Shown: positions 47,401-59,682 of the stretch, one piece after another | How positions within the stretch are numbered: position 1 is the stretch's first letter | Layout: every line of letters starts with the position of its first letter | Source of the DNA: Apiosordaria backusii | Lineage: Eukaryota > Ascomycota > Sordariomycetes > Sordariales > Lasiosphaeriaceae | Direction: 5' to 3' | DNA length: 64,000 nt | Assembly: GCA_030549205.1 (NCBI GenBank) | Contig: JAUKTV010000024.1 | Coordinates: 186,001 to 250,000 of the forward strand | Position numbers and translations under genes: made by a program | The notes under the pieces: generated by a model | The model's database searches: none | What the model saw: only the letters and a program-made list of their open reading frames with translations | What the model was told of the DNA's origin: nothing

Positions 47401-50400
47401 TGCACCAACAGTATCTGGGAACGTCTCGAGCCTACCGAAATCCGCTGGGGCCAAACACACGATATCACAACTCTGTCATCTCAGGGCGAGAACACTATCA
47501 ACCCTTCACAGCCCTCGCCTTCCGTCCTTGCCGAGATCTCCACCAATGTTATCTCCTTTCCCATGTCGGCCGCTCGAAAGCATATGCTTGTGCCTCAAGG
47601 AACTCTGGGGCAGTTCACAGTGATTCCATCCACCAAGTGCGAAGACTTCCTGCACGACTTCGCGTTCGCCGCAAATGCCTTCCGAGACCAACATCTCTGT
47701 GACCGTCGTGAAGCAGTCGAACACTTCACCGACTGGGTTTCTGTCAACCGTTCTGAGCATTGGTCAAGGCCGCCACCAGAGATCCACATCAGCGACATCG
47801 AGGTGAGGAACAGGCGGCAACCTACGGAGGACCCCGATGAAGCCAAATACTTTGAAGAGACTCTCCTCAAACTTCCGCGTGCCATCTCTGTTGCTGCCCG
47901 GCTTCAAGATTCCCAATTGAGCTTCTTGATCACACTGCAATCTCAAGTACTGGCTTCAAGGGCTTACTCATACCTTTTGCAAGCACATCGCACGATACCA
48001 AACGGCAGCATTGCAGTGAAAGAGGCTGAGACCCATTTTATGGTCGAGATTGACTATGCGAAGCCCCGCAGTTTGAGCTTCCCGGCCTTCTACCCTCTGA
48101 TCGGATCCTGCAATAACGGCAACATGGATGGAATTATGTACGAAGAAGCCGACAAATACAGGCAGATCGTCCTCCCTCGCTTTGGGACCCGTGGTGTCCA
48201 GCTCCGCACCAGCCAGCGCGACGCTGTTTTGTGGATGGTACTTCGCGAGGAGAAACCAGCACCGTTCCTGGAGGTGGAAATTGACGAGGAGGTGGTGGCC
48301 CCTCTCTCTGTCCGTGTTCTAGGAAAAGCGACATGGCCAACCCGATTTCCATACAGCTCTCGTGGTGGTGTGGCAGCCCATGAGATTGGATACGGAAAGA
48401 CGGTGGTGACACTCGCACTGATCGACTCGCGGCGCTCCTTCGACTGTGATGCCTCCATCCAGGAGCGTTACCAGATTGATGAGTGTTGGCATGAGGAGAT
48501 CGAGCCCGTGTACGAACGGCTCAAGGAAGTGGGAATTCCCCTCGTTGGAGATGTGAAGAAGCAATTCTTCCTCCATCTCTCAGCGACTCTGGTGTTGGTG
48601 CCTGATCACCTCACCGAGCAGTGGTCTCGTGAAGCGGAGAAGTTCCTTGGTTTGAAGTCTGGGAGGGAGGTCATTGTCATCAAATCAGTGGCCCAGTTCT
48701 ATGGCGGAATAACCGAGGAGGTCCTGAGGAGGGCGGAGCTCATCATCATGAGCACCAAAGTCCTCAGTGACAGCTTCTTCGAGAGGCTCTGGGGGTTTGG
48801 ATGGGGTGATTGCGATCCCCCATTCAAATATCTCTCGGGACGCGTGCGCGAGCGCTGGTACCGTCAGGCTCTCCGAAATCTTCGGATCCTGACGGCCAGT
48901 CACCTCGCGGCTCCAGGTGCTGCTGACGCTGGAGTGCAGCGCGATTTCTTTGGTCTGCTGGCGAGGGAACGTGAGGCGTTGCTGGCCAAAATTGTTCCTG
49001 ACAGCCGGCGGAACGACCAGAGATGCCCGGGGGGTAAAGTCCCAGCTTCCGGCGAGCAGGGCGTGAAGGAAGAAGGGGGGGGTGAGCAAGCACCGTTCGC
49101 TCGCGCGGACTGGTGTGCTTCGTGGCTGCATAACTGCAGCTTCGCGCGTGTCGTATGGGACGAGTGCTCATACGACCACAAGGCGGACAACAAGAACATT
49201 CCGTTCTTTGTTGAAAACCTTGTCGCGAACGCGAAGTGGCTGCTCTCGGGTACGCCCAAGGTGTTCGACCTCGCCGAGGTCTGCAAGACGGCCAAGGTAT
49301 TTGGCGTTCACCTTGCGCGTCCCGAACCGCGCATCATGCCCGGTCTCCCGGCCATCACCAAAGGCCCGGTCTTGGACCCTGCGTCCAAGAGCGAGGAGTT
49401 CCACGTGTTCTCCTCTGCGCTCAAGAGCGCCTCTCTCGCTCACGAGAGGCACTCGCGAGCGCAGGTCTTTGTGCGGTATTTCTTCCGCTCCAATCGCGTT
49501 GCCGACGACGTCGGTTCGGGGGTGTCTTCGGTCGAGGTGGTCCTGCCCGTCCACATGACAGCATTGGCTGCGGTGCGCTATCACATGGCGCACCAGGAAG
49601 TCCTCGACGCCGACGAGGACTTCACAGCCATGTCTGCTCATGTGCGCGAGCAAGCAGACTACTCCGGAGAAAACCTGGACGATCCGGCCAGGTCGTGCAC
49701 GCTGCTGTTGGGTTTGTTGGCGAATGGTTTGGTTGCCGTGTCCCGCGCCTCGACACTTCGAGGGCTTGAGCAGTCTCTCCGTCGATCCCAGGATCAGATG
49801 GGTGAGAGGGCCAAGTTTCTTTGGGACAAGACTCTGTGGTTCACGCGGTGGCTCTTTCTTCTGGCTGCTAGCGATAAGGTCAAGAAAAACTTGGAGTCTC
49901 AGCCCGGAATCATGACCATCAGATCCATGTGCGATGGGCTACAGACGGCGGCATCCAACAGTGACTTCAGGCAATATGGGGGAGAGCAGGTGTTCTCACG
50001 CCTGGCTGGTACCATCGTCGGTCGTCCTGGCAGCACCAATCTGACCTGGCAACGGGAGTTCAGTGGCAACTGGGTGGAACGCTACCATCTCGACAAGGCT
50101 CATTTCACGTGGCTGAACTTCTTTGAGAAGGAGAACATCGAAATTCCGGATAATCTCAGCCGCAAAGCCGCCATGCTGCTTGCTGAAGATCTGTGTTGTT
50201 TACGCCGCAAAGTGGGCATCAACACCCCCCCAACCAAAATTCCCAGCCCGGACGAAGTGGCGAGACTTTTCCAACCGGGACGCACGATACCAAACAGCAT
50301 TGATCCTCAAATGCTTGTCGATCAAACGATATTGGCCAGCTGGACTGATAAGGAACTGGTTGACTTTATCAAGGCTTACAGAGACCTCATACCCGACAGG

Positions 50401-51720
50401 CCTGTATTTGTCGCTAGCGAGCACCTCCCCTTCACCATCACAGGTCTCCAAGTCACTCCAACTACGCCAAAGGAGCTTTTGGTCTCCAAAGCGCAGGAGC
50501 TGAACATGAAGGCCGGAAGTCTCAGCGCTGTCAAACTTCACAAGCTGCTCTGGGAGCATAGCGTGGGCATCGGTGATGCAGGTGCTTACCGTGATGGCAA
50601 ACCCCAATCCGGGAAACACGGTACCTTCAAAGAGCCAGAATCTCAGTCAAAGATGCTTGAGTGGTTCAAGAATTCTGTGGTACACCTATCGAAAACCATG
50701 GACGACTACAAGGCCTCGATTCGAGATATGGCATTCATTCCCAAGTTCATCCAGTTCTCAGAAGCTTCAGACAAGGATCAACTATTGCGAGCCAGGCAAT
50801 GTGACGGCGAGCACTGCGGTAAACACCTCCCCTCCGCCAGTCAATCTTTTATCGTGGTATCCTGTGGGCACATCTTGTGTTCTGCTTGCCGCCATTTACA
50901 GACAACAAGAGTCTGCCCAGCCCGGAATTGCTCGGCATTCATCAAAGAACGGCCAGTCCTTCCTTGTACTTTACTCGATGACGAGCAAAAAAGGACCAAA
51001 ACGGACCACATCATGGAGCTGATCGAGTGCATCATCGCGAAAGAGGAGCGTGTGCTGGTCTTCGCTCAGTACCAGCCTTTCATTAAGGCGCTGTGGGCCA
51101 GAATCAGGCAGATAGATCCCTCAGCAACAAACCTCACCGGCAGGGGTGACATGTCGATTCTCCTCGAGGATTTCAAGGCTGGCAATGGGGGCAGTGTAAT
51201 GTTGTTGGACATCGACGACGATACCAGCGCAGGGAGTAACCTGACAATCGCGAATCACATTATCTTCGCGAATCCCTATATGCATAACAACAAAGATCAC
51301 CAGAGCAGGACAGTTGAGCAAGCCAAAGGTCGTTGTATTCGCCATGGACAGGAGAAGACAGTGTATGTGTACCACTTCATGACGACACACACGGATGAAG
51401 ACAGGCTTCTCCGCGAACATAAGGACGACAATCCGGCCATCAAGAGCTACTTTGACGACGACGACGGCGGCGACATGAATGGGGCTGTCGTTTCTAATCT
51501 ATCCCTGGAGTACCCGGCTCTCACTCAATTGGTCGAATCCGCTTCCACCGTGTCTTTCCCTTGGTGGTTAGAGGAGAAGAAGAGATACGACCCCAACGAC
51601 ACTCCGGCGGGAGCCGTTGCGAAGACATTGGCATCCCCACCTCTTTCTCAAGACGTTTCTCAGCCAGTTTCTACCTTGACTCTTGAGCTATGGGGCGCCC
51701 AGGCTGCAGGGCGTCCTTGA
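44460..51720 (+). CDS. DNMT5-type cytosine methyltransferase fused to SNF2 helicase with RING
   Basis: Exon 1 is 44460-44923, then a 52-nt intron, then exon 2 from 44976. The methyltransferase part has motif I VATVCSGTDAP (~79-89), motif IV CGCSCVDYSNLN (catalytic Cys ~179, preceded by Ser rather than Pro), motif VI LENVDG (~279-284), motif VIII QTRQRGYL and motif X DLAGNAMTVTVVGA (~544-557). A Cys-rich zinc motif follows (CHC...CKIC...CGQC). An in-frame TAG at 47074-47076 then interrupts. The same frame continues for 1,547 codons with an SNF2 ATPase (Walker A GYGKT at 48388-48402; DECS at 49159-49170), a RING finger (50800-50931) and a helicase C-terminal domain (QAKGRCIRHGQ, 51313-51345). 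This is the DNMT5 order; DNMT5 maintains CpG methylation in Cryptococcus using ATP. If 47020-47076 is spliced out the protein has 2,383 residues. Confidence 0.88.
47020..47076 (+). other. Candidate 57-nt intron ending at the in-frame TAG
   Basis: GTCAGC...GCCTAG, 57 nt, phase 0, removing the TAG and fusing the two halves as ...KYDTTT|FATVNRK.... The donor is non-standard and no good branch site is visible, so a real nonsense codon (for example CAG to TAG, a RIP-type CpA change) or an assembly error remains possible. Confidence 0.4.
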
Positions 51721-52521
51721 TTTCGCATATTGGCATGTTGGTTTATTCTGAACGATGAAGATCGCAAGGGGTTGTCGGGGGAGAGGAGAAGAGCGAATGG
51801 ATAGATGAAGCGGAAGATATGGGGGCAGGTTTGGCAAGTGATTAGGAGCGATGGATGGCAGAAAGCGGGGTTCGCAAGGAGATGAAAAGGATGGAAGAGA
51901 AGGAATGTGTGGAGGGCTGAGAAGGGAGAAGTTTCCGCCATATTGGACAAGATACCAGGCGAGGTGTGAGATTGTTGTGTCAGGAATAAGATTATTTTGT
52001 GGGAATTGACCAGAATTATTATGTGTTGCCTCAAAGAAAGGGCTCAGAGGAAGTCTAGTAAAATATGTTGTCGGGTTTGTCTTATTCTCCAGTGGTTCAG
52101 TGGGTAGTTGTGATGTGACTTTGAAAAAGAAACTTTAACCGGGCATTACCTTTTTTCTTATCCAGGTTGTAAAAGAATTATACGTAAGCGGAGCTGTATG
52201 TGATAGCAGGGGCGCCGGGGAGATAAGAGAGGGGGTTGCGAAAAGGATATCTCAGATAAAAGTTCTCCAAGTGGTGAGCAAATAAGAATAAATAAACTGG
52301 TTTTTTTCTTTTATTTACAGACAAAGCCCACGGTTTCCCCGGATGAGTCCAAGTCAGTAGAGGTCTAACTACCCCGCTGGATGGCATCGCCTCTTCAGCA
52401 TCAGCAACAGGCTCGACGCTTGACTCCTAATACCCAGAAGAGCTCACTATCCATAAAAAATGCCATCACGGTCATGAATCAATGATTCTACAATGAATCC
52501 CTCTTCCCAACCGAAAAGCCG
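51721..52521. other. Convergent intergenic region
   Basis: The 3' ends of the DNMT5-like gene and the ureidoglycolate lyase gene face each other here. One 124-codon minus-strand frame (51660-52034) overlaps the end of the DNMT5-like gene and has no family motif. No terminator or RNA gene recognised. Confidence 0.6.
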
Positions 52522-53364
52522 TCACAGCCTCGCCAGCCTTGAACCCACGGGCCCGGCGTCTTGAGGCTTGGAGAACGGGGTCAGCTCGACAGCAATCCCT
52601 TGTTCTCCTTCTTTTTTCCCTTCCCCTTCACTTTTGAAGTAAACCTCCTGGCAGTCCTCAACCCCAACTCCATTCGCGAACTGCACTACCAGAAAGTCCA
52701 TGGCTGTCCCCGGCTCCCCCACCGCCACCATGGGGGCGTGCCAGATCCCCGCACCGTACGTCACGGCTTGCTTGCCTGTGGCAGTGAACGCACGCAATCC
52801 ACCGAGATCGGGAAGTCCCCTGCCAGGGAGAGGACGGGGGTAAGAGGATCCTGCTTGGTCTGCGGTGGTGAGCTTCATTGGAACCGGCAAATCTGAGTCT
52901 GCATCGGCAGGGGGGAGAGTGGGTGCTACGATGACGAGGTAGTGCTGGTTTTCGGGCGCCGAGAGAGGGATGAAAGTCTGAGTTGTGAAAGGGTGGCGCT
53001 CCAGAACACGCACGGGGAATGTGGTGGCTGGGGGCCGCGATGATGATGGCGAAGAGGTGGGGATACGGATTCGAGAAGCGCAGACAAAGATGTTCATCAC
53101 CGAGACGCCGGGGACGGCACTGGGGGCCTGGGGGTAGAGGTTGATTTGACGGGAGACATGTTGGTATTTGATGGCCGAGCCTTGGTTCGCGGAAATTCCG
53201 TCAAAAGGGAGTGAGGGTACTGATGTGGCAGAAGATGGGTGCAAATCTGGTTGCGGGTTTGCGATAACATCGCCGAATGGGGAGAAGGCTTCCCGGGTGA
53301 TGGGTACCGCTTCGACTACCAGGCCTGGGCTGGGAAGGACTATGTTTTTAGCTGGAGAAGACAT
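52522..53364 (-). CDS. Ureidoglycolate lyase
   Basis: Single exon, 280 residues. The enzyme splits ureidoglycolate into glyoxylate and urea, the last step in using allantoin (purine breakdown) as a nitrogen source. Family segments are visible in order: VVEAVPITREAFSPFGDVI at the N-terminus, IKYQHVSRQINLYPQAP, VRVLERHPFTTQTFIPL, YGAGIWHAPMV and MDFLVVQFANGVGVEDCQEV. A region of Ser/Pro insertions (~115-125) and a charged linker near the C-terminus are lineage-specific. The start MSSPAKN at 53364 fits. No neighbouring allantoin-pathway genes are visible in the window. Confidence 0.93.
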   Translation of the reverse strand: MSSPAKNIVLPSPGLVVEAVPITREAFSPFGDVIANPQPDLHPSSATSVPSLPFDGISANQGSAIKYQHVSRQINLYPQAPSAVPGVSVMNIFVCASRIRIPTSSPSSSRPPATTFPVRVLERHPFTTQTFIPLSAPENQHYLVIVAPTLPPADADSDLPVPMKLTTADQAGSSYPRPLPGRGLPDLGGLRAFTATGKQAVTYGAGIWHAPMVAVGEPGTAMDFLVVQFANGVGVEDCQEVYFKSEGEGKKEGEQGIAVELTPFSKPQDAGPVGSRLARL

Positions 53365-55505
53365 GCTGAGGGGGTAAAACGGTTGTTAGCTGAGTTTATC
53401 CGTCTGTCGGCGATGGCTCGGGCGCGGTAACGTTGATAGTCGCGGCCCGGTAATGTGGTGGGATTCTCAAGCGATGTCTCGGGAGGAACAAACGTCGGTG
53501 GGGACTGTGAGACCCCCCTCCCGAGAAGCACGGCATGACGGATAGGGACATTCCTTTTGTGCATCAACCTGATACTGAAAAAATAGCGATATGAGGCCTT
53601 GCTGGGAGTATTTCGCAATAAAATACTTTATCGCCTGTCATGCTGCGTTATCGAGGCCTGCCATCTGATTAAAGCGGTAATGCATGTCACCCACTAACAA
53701 CCAGCGCCCCAAAAACAACCACCAAACTCTGAGTTCCAAAAATCGACTTGCGCAGTGTCTCTTTTTGAATGCTAGATTTACAGCCCGCGCCACGGGTTTA
53801 ACCGATGCGGCCTCAAGGTAAGCCAGTCAACAGTGTCAACATGTTTGTTGCATACTAACAACTTGCTGGCAGAATTCGGGTCACCATATCTTCCGGTTGT
53901 CTACCTCGTCACTGCCTTTTAGTACTGGAGCACCTACAGCCTTCGAACCAAGATCTTGGAGGTATATGTGGTCCTGCACCACTCCAAGAAACGACTCAGT
54001 ACCCACAATGGCGGCGAACAGAACAAGCAGCCTCGCGTGGTGGACGGCAGATCTGGGCCTATATTGCACCTAATCCAACTCGTTCCGCGTCTTCGAGCCT
54101 ACTTTATAGGAGGGCGCTTCCTATCGGGAGGGGTTTCCTATTTTTAGCCTTCGCCAAAGATTTACACGGGGGCTTCAATCTCACAAGTCTTGAATAGCCA
54201 ATATCTCCCGCTCCACGATACCGAACATGGGACACAAGGCGATGAGTATCCTCTCCTGGGGCTCTCTGAGAGGTGGCATCCCCTTGCTGGGCAGGTCCGA
54301 ACAAAAAGCTTCTCGTTGTTCAAGGCAGATTTCTGGCTGAGTCCCAGTATTTGTAGCTACTTCCTTTCCATCTGGTGGCTTTGTCAATTTTGAACTGACC
54401 GAAACTGTCTTTCCAGGCTGCTGCTGCTGAGGTTACGCAAAGGTTATGCTCAAATGCCCTCCCATGGAGGGCCCGCGAAACGTCAGTAAAGTTGGTGGCA
54501 TGCATGCTCTCAAGCAATGAACGACATTTGTCCCCATACTCATCCGCAATTTGTCCCTGTCCCCACAGAAGGTTCATGGCGGGACACTTGCATTAGGATT
54601 GATAAACACCGCACAGGAAGCCAATGCCAGAATCAACTGACAGTCGTGCGTCCTCATTTGGTTCATGGTGGCTCACTTACTTTACGAGAAGAAATAGTAT
54701 CCCAAAAATACTATACACTATGCTTATGAGTAGCCCCGATCTATCCACTAGATCTGCACACAAGCAGTGCATCTCTTGTGCCTTGTCCCCCGGAACTCTC
54801 TGAAACGGTCTGTCTAGTGCTGTTATTTGATATGACATCTCACTTGATCAAGTTGACGATGGCTGACATTGGGAAAAAGCTGGGCACCAGTGGATACATT
54901 AGCGCTTGGATGGTAATTGTAGGATTTTTTTACCTGTCTGTACCATCGATTTCCGTGTTACATAGACGAATCGGTCCTTATTGTCAGACACCATCTCTGG
55001 CATCTTCCACGCGTGGCTCTTTCCGGACAGTATTCGAATGGAGCCTTTATGCAGCCGGACTTCATTCTGTGCCTCCCCCACGGCGTCCGGCAATGTTGGA
55101 CCCTTGGTAACGATCACAAGAGTTTTCGTCTGGACCACGCCGGCTCCGTACCAAGACGCTATCTGTTAAGCAGACATGTATTGTAGTCGCTACTGCTAGC
55201 TTTGTCACAGGCTGAATGCACATCAATATAGAATCCTGCGGTGCAATATGGTTCTATCTCTTCTTGGTCCAAACATCCAGGTATCTGGTCCCATCCGCGC
55301 AGCGGCCCTTCTTAAAATCCTTGTCGACATGTCACCGAACCATTTAAACACTGGCATTTGATGTCAGGAAGATGGAGGAAGCTGGTGGGGTGTTCCAAAA
55401 TCCCGGAACATGGCGAACGCTGATATAAGAACGACAAGACAGCAGGGACTCTGTGATTTCGAAGTCTGACGACTGCCAGACATGTTATTTGTCCAGTCAG
55501 CTACC
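53365..55505. other. Intergenic region with possible decayed gene
   Basis: On the minus strand, two frames read like fragments of real protein: 54899-55165 (from IASWYGAGVVQTKTLVIVTK, preceded by a CTTAACAG acceptor-like site) and 54320-54577 (with GQIADEYGDKCRSLLESMHA). They lack linking splice sites or a full-length frame, and I do not recognise the family. It could be a pseudogene or an intron-rich gene that I cannot assemble. The rest (53365-54180, 55200-55505) holds nothing I can name. Confidence 0.35.
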
Positions 55506-57032
55506 ATGGCGCGAGGTAGTCTGAAGTGCTTCTGGGCATTGATCTTCATTCTAGCTGTCGGCTTCAGCTCCGCCTGTACAAGCTACGGCGTCGACTACTC
55601 TAATGGAGGCGCATACTATATTGACGGGTCATCAAACCAATATTTCAGCTTCATTAACATTTTTCAGGGTACATGGACCAGTTTGATGGACATTGCGGTT
55701 TGCAAGAACAGAGCAGTGCTAATGTTTCTCTAGGCTGTGGTCAGGAGTCCATCAGCCCGGTTCTCATCGGGCCAGACAACAATCAATATGCTTGCTCGGT
55801 CATTAGGACTGACCAAGCGGGGATACAAGTCACCTCGACCTGGTAAGAACGAATCATCACATAAAAAAGGCATTGTTGATTGGCTGACATCTCATCAGCG
55901 GCATTCCTTTCTCGTCTATGAGGTCAGGGAACTGGAAGATCATTCTATCCGGAAACCAAATCTCATCACAGCGCACCTTCTCCGTGACAGTGGGTGTGCC
56001 AGAAACTACATGGGTCACGGTAAGCAATGTTTCTCCCGCCGTACAGAAAAACTCACTTGACTCATAACCTCCAGGCGACACCAACAGTTGTGGTTGGCGT
56101 TACTACAACAGCAAGAGCATCAAGTTCGATTTACTAAGCGTCCCATTACAACACCTTGATACTGACATTTAGTTAGCGGTTTTGACCACACTCGTGCAAA
56201 CCCAGACTCTGATCATTGTGCCTCGAACCGTTACTGCAGCATGCAGCGGACCAAACCGGACGGTCACAAGCTATCCACAAGCCCCGACAACGACAGTCAG
56301 ATCGACAGTCACCCGGACAGCAACTGATGGACAGATAACAAGTTACTGGACCACCATAGTTACGACAACGGCCAAGTGCCATTATCCTACCAGTAGGTTG
56401 CCCCTCAAGATCCAGCATCCGACTACCCCTGGTCCCTGGTCCCAGTGAAGGACGGATTCCTGGGTCAGTTGTTGCGGCGCGGATGATGGAGAGCCCAAAA
56501 ATGGAGAGCGCGCTGATTCTGACTCTACCGTGGCAGGAAAACGAGACCTGGCTGCTACTCCCGCCGCTCAGGTTGCCGCCATCACATCAACTTACACACA
56601 GACGACCTATACAGTGACCAACACGGTGACAACAACCGTTGCTGGAAGGGTAACCACAGAGACAGTTCTTCGAACCACGACAGCCACAGTGTAGGTGCCC
56701 TTCGACATTGACATAGCACTTCTTCTTCCCCTTCTTGGGGCTAACATCAGCACCCTTCTTAGGACCCCTCCGCCTTCAACCGTCTGTGTCGGAAATGCAC
56801 CGGGCTCCACCGTGACTGTCTTCAGGACACAAAGTGCAGTAACCGAAACGAACGTTGTCTATCTAACGAGCCACCTGTCTGGCACTGTTTGGGTTGGGTA
56901 TGGCGTTACAAGCTTTCTATGTCGTTAACCAGGGCTAACCGTCTTGCTTCTAGCCAAACCCAGTACACCACGGTTACCAATCCTGCCAGTGCCACGGCTT
57001 GCTGGAGGGCTGGAGGGTGGTATGGAAAATAG
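55506..57032 (+). CDS. Secreted Thr-rich cell-surface-like protein
   Basis: A multi-exon gene. The start ATG at 55506 opens a signal peptide (MARGSLKCFWALIFILAVGF then SSACTSYG). Exon 1 ends at 55668 (intron to 55733, GTACAT...CTCTAG); exon 2 runs to ~55841 (GTAAGA), exon 3 from ~55900 to ~56020 (GTAAGC), and later exons are less certain. The N-terminal domain has paired Cys (GCGQESIS, YACSVI, STCGIPFSS) and a compact globular look. The remainder is Thr/Val repeat (TYTQTTYTVTNTVTTTV) typical of O-glycosylated extracellular proteins. The reading ends ACWRAGGWYGK at TAG 57030-57032. No glycosyl-phosphatidylinositol signal is obvious. Family not recognised; function not proposed. Confidence 0.65.
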
Positions 57033-57412
57033 CGGGTTTTGTTACCTCCTTGGGCACTCTCGATTTTAATCCCATGCAGTTCCCTAAAGTGGTGGCATGG
57101 AGAGTGCGTGCTAGTTGCTTGTGGTAATATTGTGAGATTCTGGGCCGAATAGCAATGCCATCTCTTTACCATCAAGCACGGTTTGGTTTGTCACTCATGT
57201 ACAGGTATTCACTCAGAAAGTTGAGGTGTGCAAGTGTCCCTGTCCCTCATACAAACAATGAGCATTTACCGAATGATACACCGTGAAGCAATCAAGTCAA
57301 CTATGTAGGACAGCTGTTTCAGTCTTGATATCGAGAGTACCTTGCAGGTAATCTCGAAGCTACGAGACTCAGGCCACCCCAACATCCACTTTCGTGACCA
57401 CATGACCGAGCC

Positions 57413-59682
57413 TCACACATCATCGTCTTCGTCACCTTCAAGCCAAATCTCGTGCCCGTCACCCTCGTGCACAAAAAGACTTGCTACGATCCCACCAATC
57501 GCAACTGTGCTGAGGCACCAAAATACAGCACCAACAACACCCTTTGCTAGACCCTGTCCATACAAAAAGCCGCCCAAAAAAGGTCCCACAGTTCTCGAAA
57601 GACTTGATACGCTCTGCCCAATGCCATGTACTGTCCCCAGCACACTCGGATGCGGCGTACAGTTATTCACCAGAATCGTCTGGGCAGGGAGCGCAAACGT
57701 CCGGCCGATTACGTGGAAGCAAAGCACACCGGCTATGGCAAGCCACACAACAATGCCATCCTTTCGGCGCCGGCGGCGGAGATGAGGAGGGGACCAAGCT
57801 CAGGTAGGGCGCAATAAAGTAGGTAACTGGGAAAAAGAGTAAAAAGATCCTCCAGCTTCGGACGGTACCGAGCCCGGCTGAAAGCCAAGGATAGACCCCT
57901 AGTTGGAGAGCGATGCCGAGCATGCCCAAAATGGCCATCGCCATACCAACTTCGCGGGGGTGTAAGCCCAGGCCTCCCGTGAAGGTGAAGGGAAGATGTC
58001 GCCGAAAGGCGTCGGGTGATTCCGCGCCTTTGGATGGGTCGTAGACCGGGGTTGAAAGGAACACAAACCAGAGCGAGTTGAATGTACCGACGTGTAGTGA
58101 CAAGAGACAGCTCGCCGTGAACGTGGAGATTACATTCGGCGTAAAGATACGGCGGAAAGGGAGACGTTGGGTAAATCGGCGCCTGGCATATTTTGGCTTA
58201 AACGGGGTTGCTTCGGAGAGGGAGGACTGCTGAGAGTCTGTGCCATGTGTCAAGGGGTGAGTTTCGACATCCGTGCCGGCCGAGTCTTCGGTGGGGAGGC
58301 GTGAATAGCCCCCCTTGGAGTTGTATTGAGAAAGCCACAGTTTTAGACGGTGACCCAGTTCCAATCCTCTATCGCGCTGGCCTGCGCAAAGATCAAGGGT
58401 CTATAGCGTTATTAGTTCTTGTGGTAATCTGGGGAACATATCTTGTCCGCGGTTCACTTACCTCTTCAAGGAGTAGCCAGACGAGAAGCAAAGCACATAA
58501 CAGAAAAAGCGCTGAGAGAATATTCGGGGTAGCGTATGGGAACTTTCGAAAGAACCAAATGTCTCCGAACAGAGATGGATAGCTGCCAGCAGGGTCGGAA
58601 AGGATACCACCAAGTACTAACAGGAGAAAGTGTTAGCCAGCAACTGGAAGACTCCGATATATACATACTTGGCCCGATGATAGTACCGATGTTGAAGGTC
58701 ATCGGAAGGAGCAGAAATGCTCTCGACTGGTATCTGGTAGCCCGGTTAGAGTTGAACATAACAAGGCCATTTGGCTATAGCCTACTTCTTTTCCTGCACC
58801 GTTTCACTGATCCTACAAGGCGGGATTGATGTCAGTGAGATACTTGAGAAGTCGGCCAGACGCTATTATCTTACATCGTTCTCAGTACCCCTATATTCCC
58901 GTTGGTGATACCACCGATAGATCTGAATAAGAGGGCTTGCCAAAAGGTTGTCGAAAAGCCAAATCCGAGGCACGATATCACTGCAAAATAACCATGATCA
59001 GTCAAGTTGTAAAGAGGTAGTGAAGCTTCAACAAAGACTTACTTGTCCCAGCGAGGCCAATGAGCAAGACAGTTTTGCGGCCAAACCGACGAGAATCGGC
59101 AACCCGACCCCACATCATAGAGGTCACAAACTGAGCCGCAGTAAAGCTGGCACTGCATGATGCCATCAGGCCAGATTAGATCATGCCATTTGCTACCTGA
59201 TGTTGATCTGAACGAGAGGTGAAATAGCACGAACTGCAAAATGCCTGCTTGGCTTGAAATGACGGAATCTGGCAGACTTGGGTCGAACCATTTGAGCTGG
59301 TAGAACATGTATGACTAGGGGCTGATCAGCCAAGATCCAACGTTTCCTGAGAGGTTGCGAGGGAACATACCTGCAAAGACGTCTGCACAAGGGGCTCGCT
59401 CAATCTGGCAAGCGTAATGACGGTGAGTTGGTCCTTGCGCGGGAGATCTTTCCAGGCGACCGCCTTCGCATCGTTCCGGGGTTGAGAGCTGTTGGCGATG
59501 CTTGAAGGTGTCACCCCGGTAACTGATACAGTGCTGCTAGTGCTTTGACTTGGGACAGAAGACTCGGCCCGCAGCCAGGTGTTGGCAGATTCGACATCTT
59601 GATCGTCACCGCCGACGGGGAAACTTGTTGAGACCGTAGCTGTGGTCACAACACCACTTTCATCCCTGGAATCGCTGCTCAT
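57413..59682 (-). CDS. Major facilitator superfamily transporter (apparent frameshift)
   Basis: About eight exons on the minus strand, starting MSSDSRDESGV at 59682; the first exon ends CAG|GTATGT at 59371. Joined exons give a 12-helix MFS protein with a long Ser/Thr-rich N-terminus. Motif A is WGRVADSRRFGRK after helix 2, and later SIGGITNGNIGVLRTM and NIGTIIGPILGGILSDPAGS resemble the Zinc-Induced-Facilitator-like/multidrug group. Substrate unknown. The last exon (from ~58400) breaks near 57762: ...APKG in one frame, then DGIVVWLAIAGVLCFHVIGR in another, needing one base removed in CGAAAGGATGG. Downstream ILVNNCTPHPSVLGTVHGIG is a strongly conserved segment of the family, so the frame was intact until recently or the base is an assembly error. 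Confidence 0.85.

Noticed and set aside
48134..48418. Minus-strand frames over the SNF2 region
   Set aside because: Antisense shadows of the DNMT5-like coding frame.
54104..54304. Small minus-strand frames near the ureidoglycolate lyase
   Set aside because: Too short and overlapping in several frames; kept only as part of a possible gene remnant.
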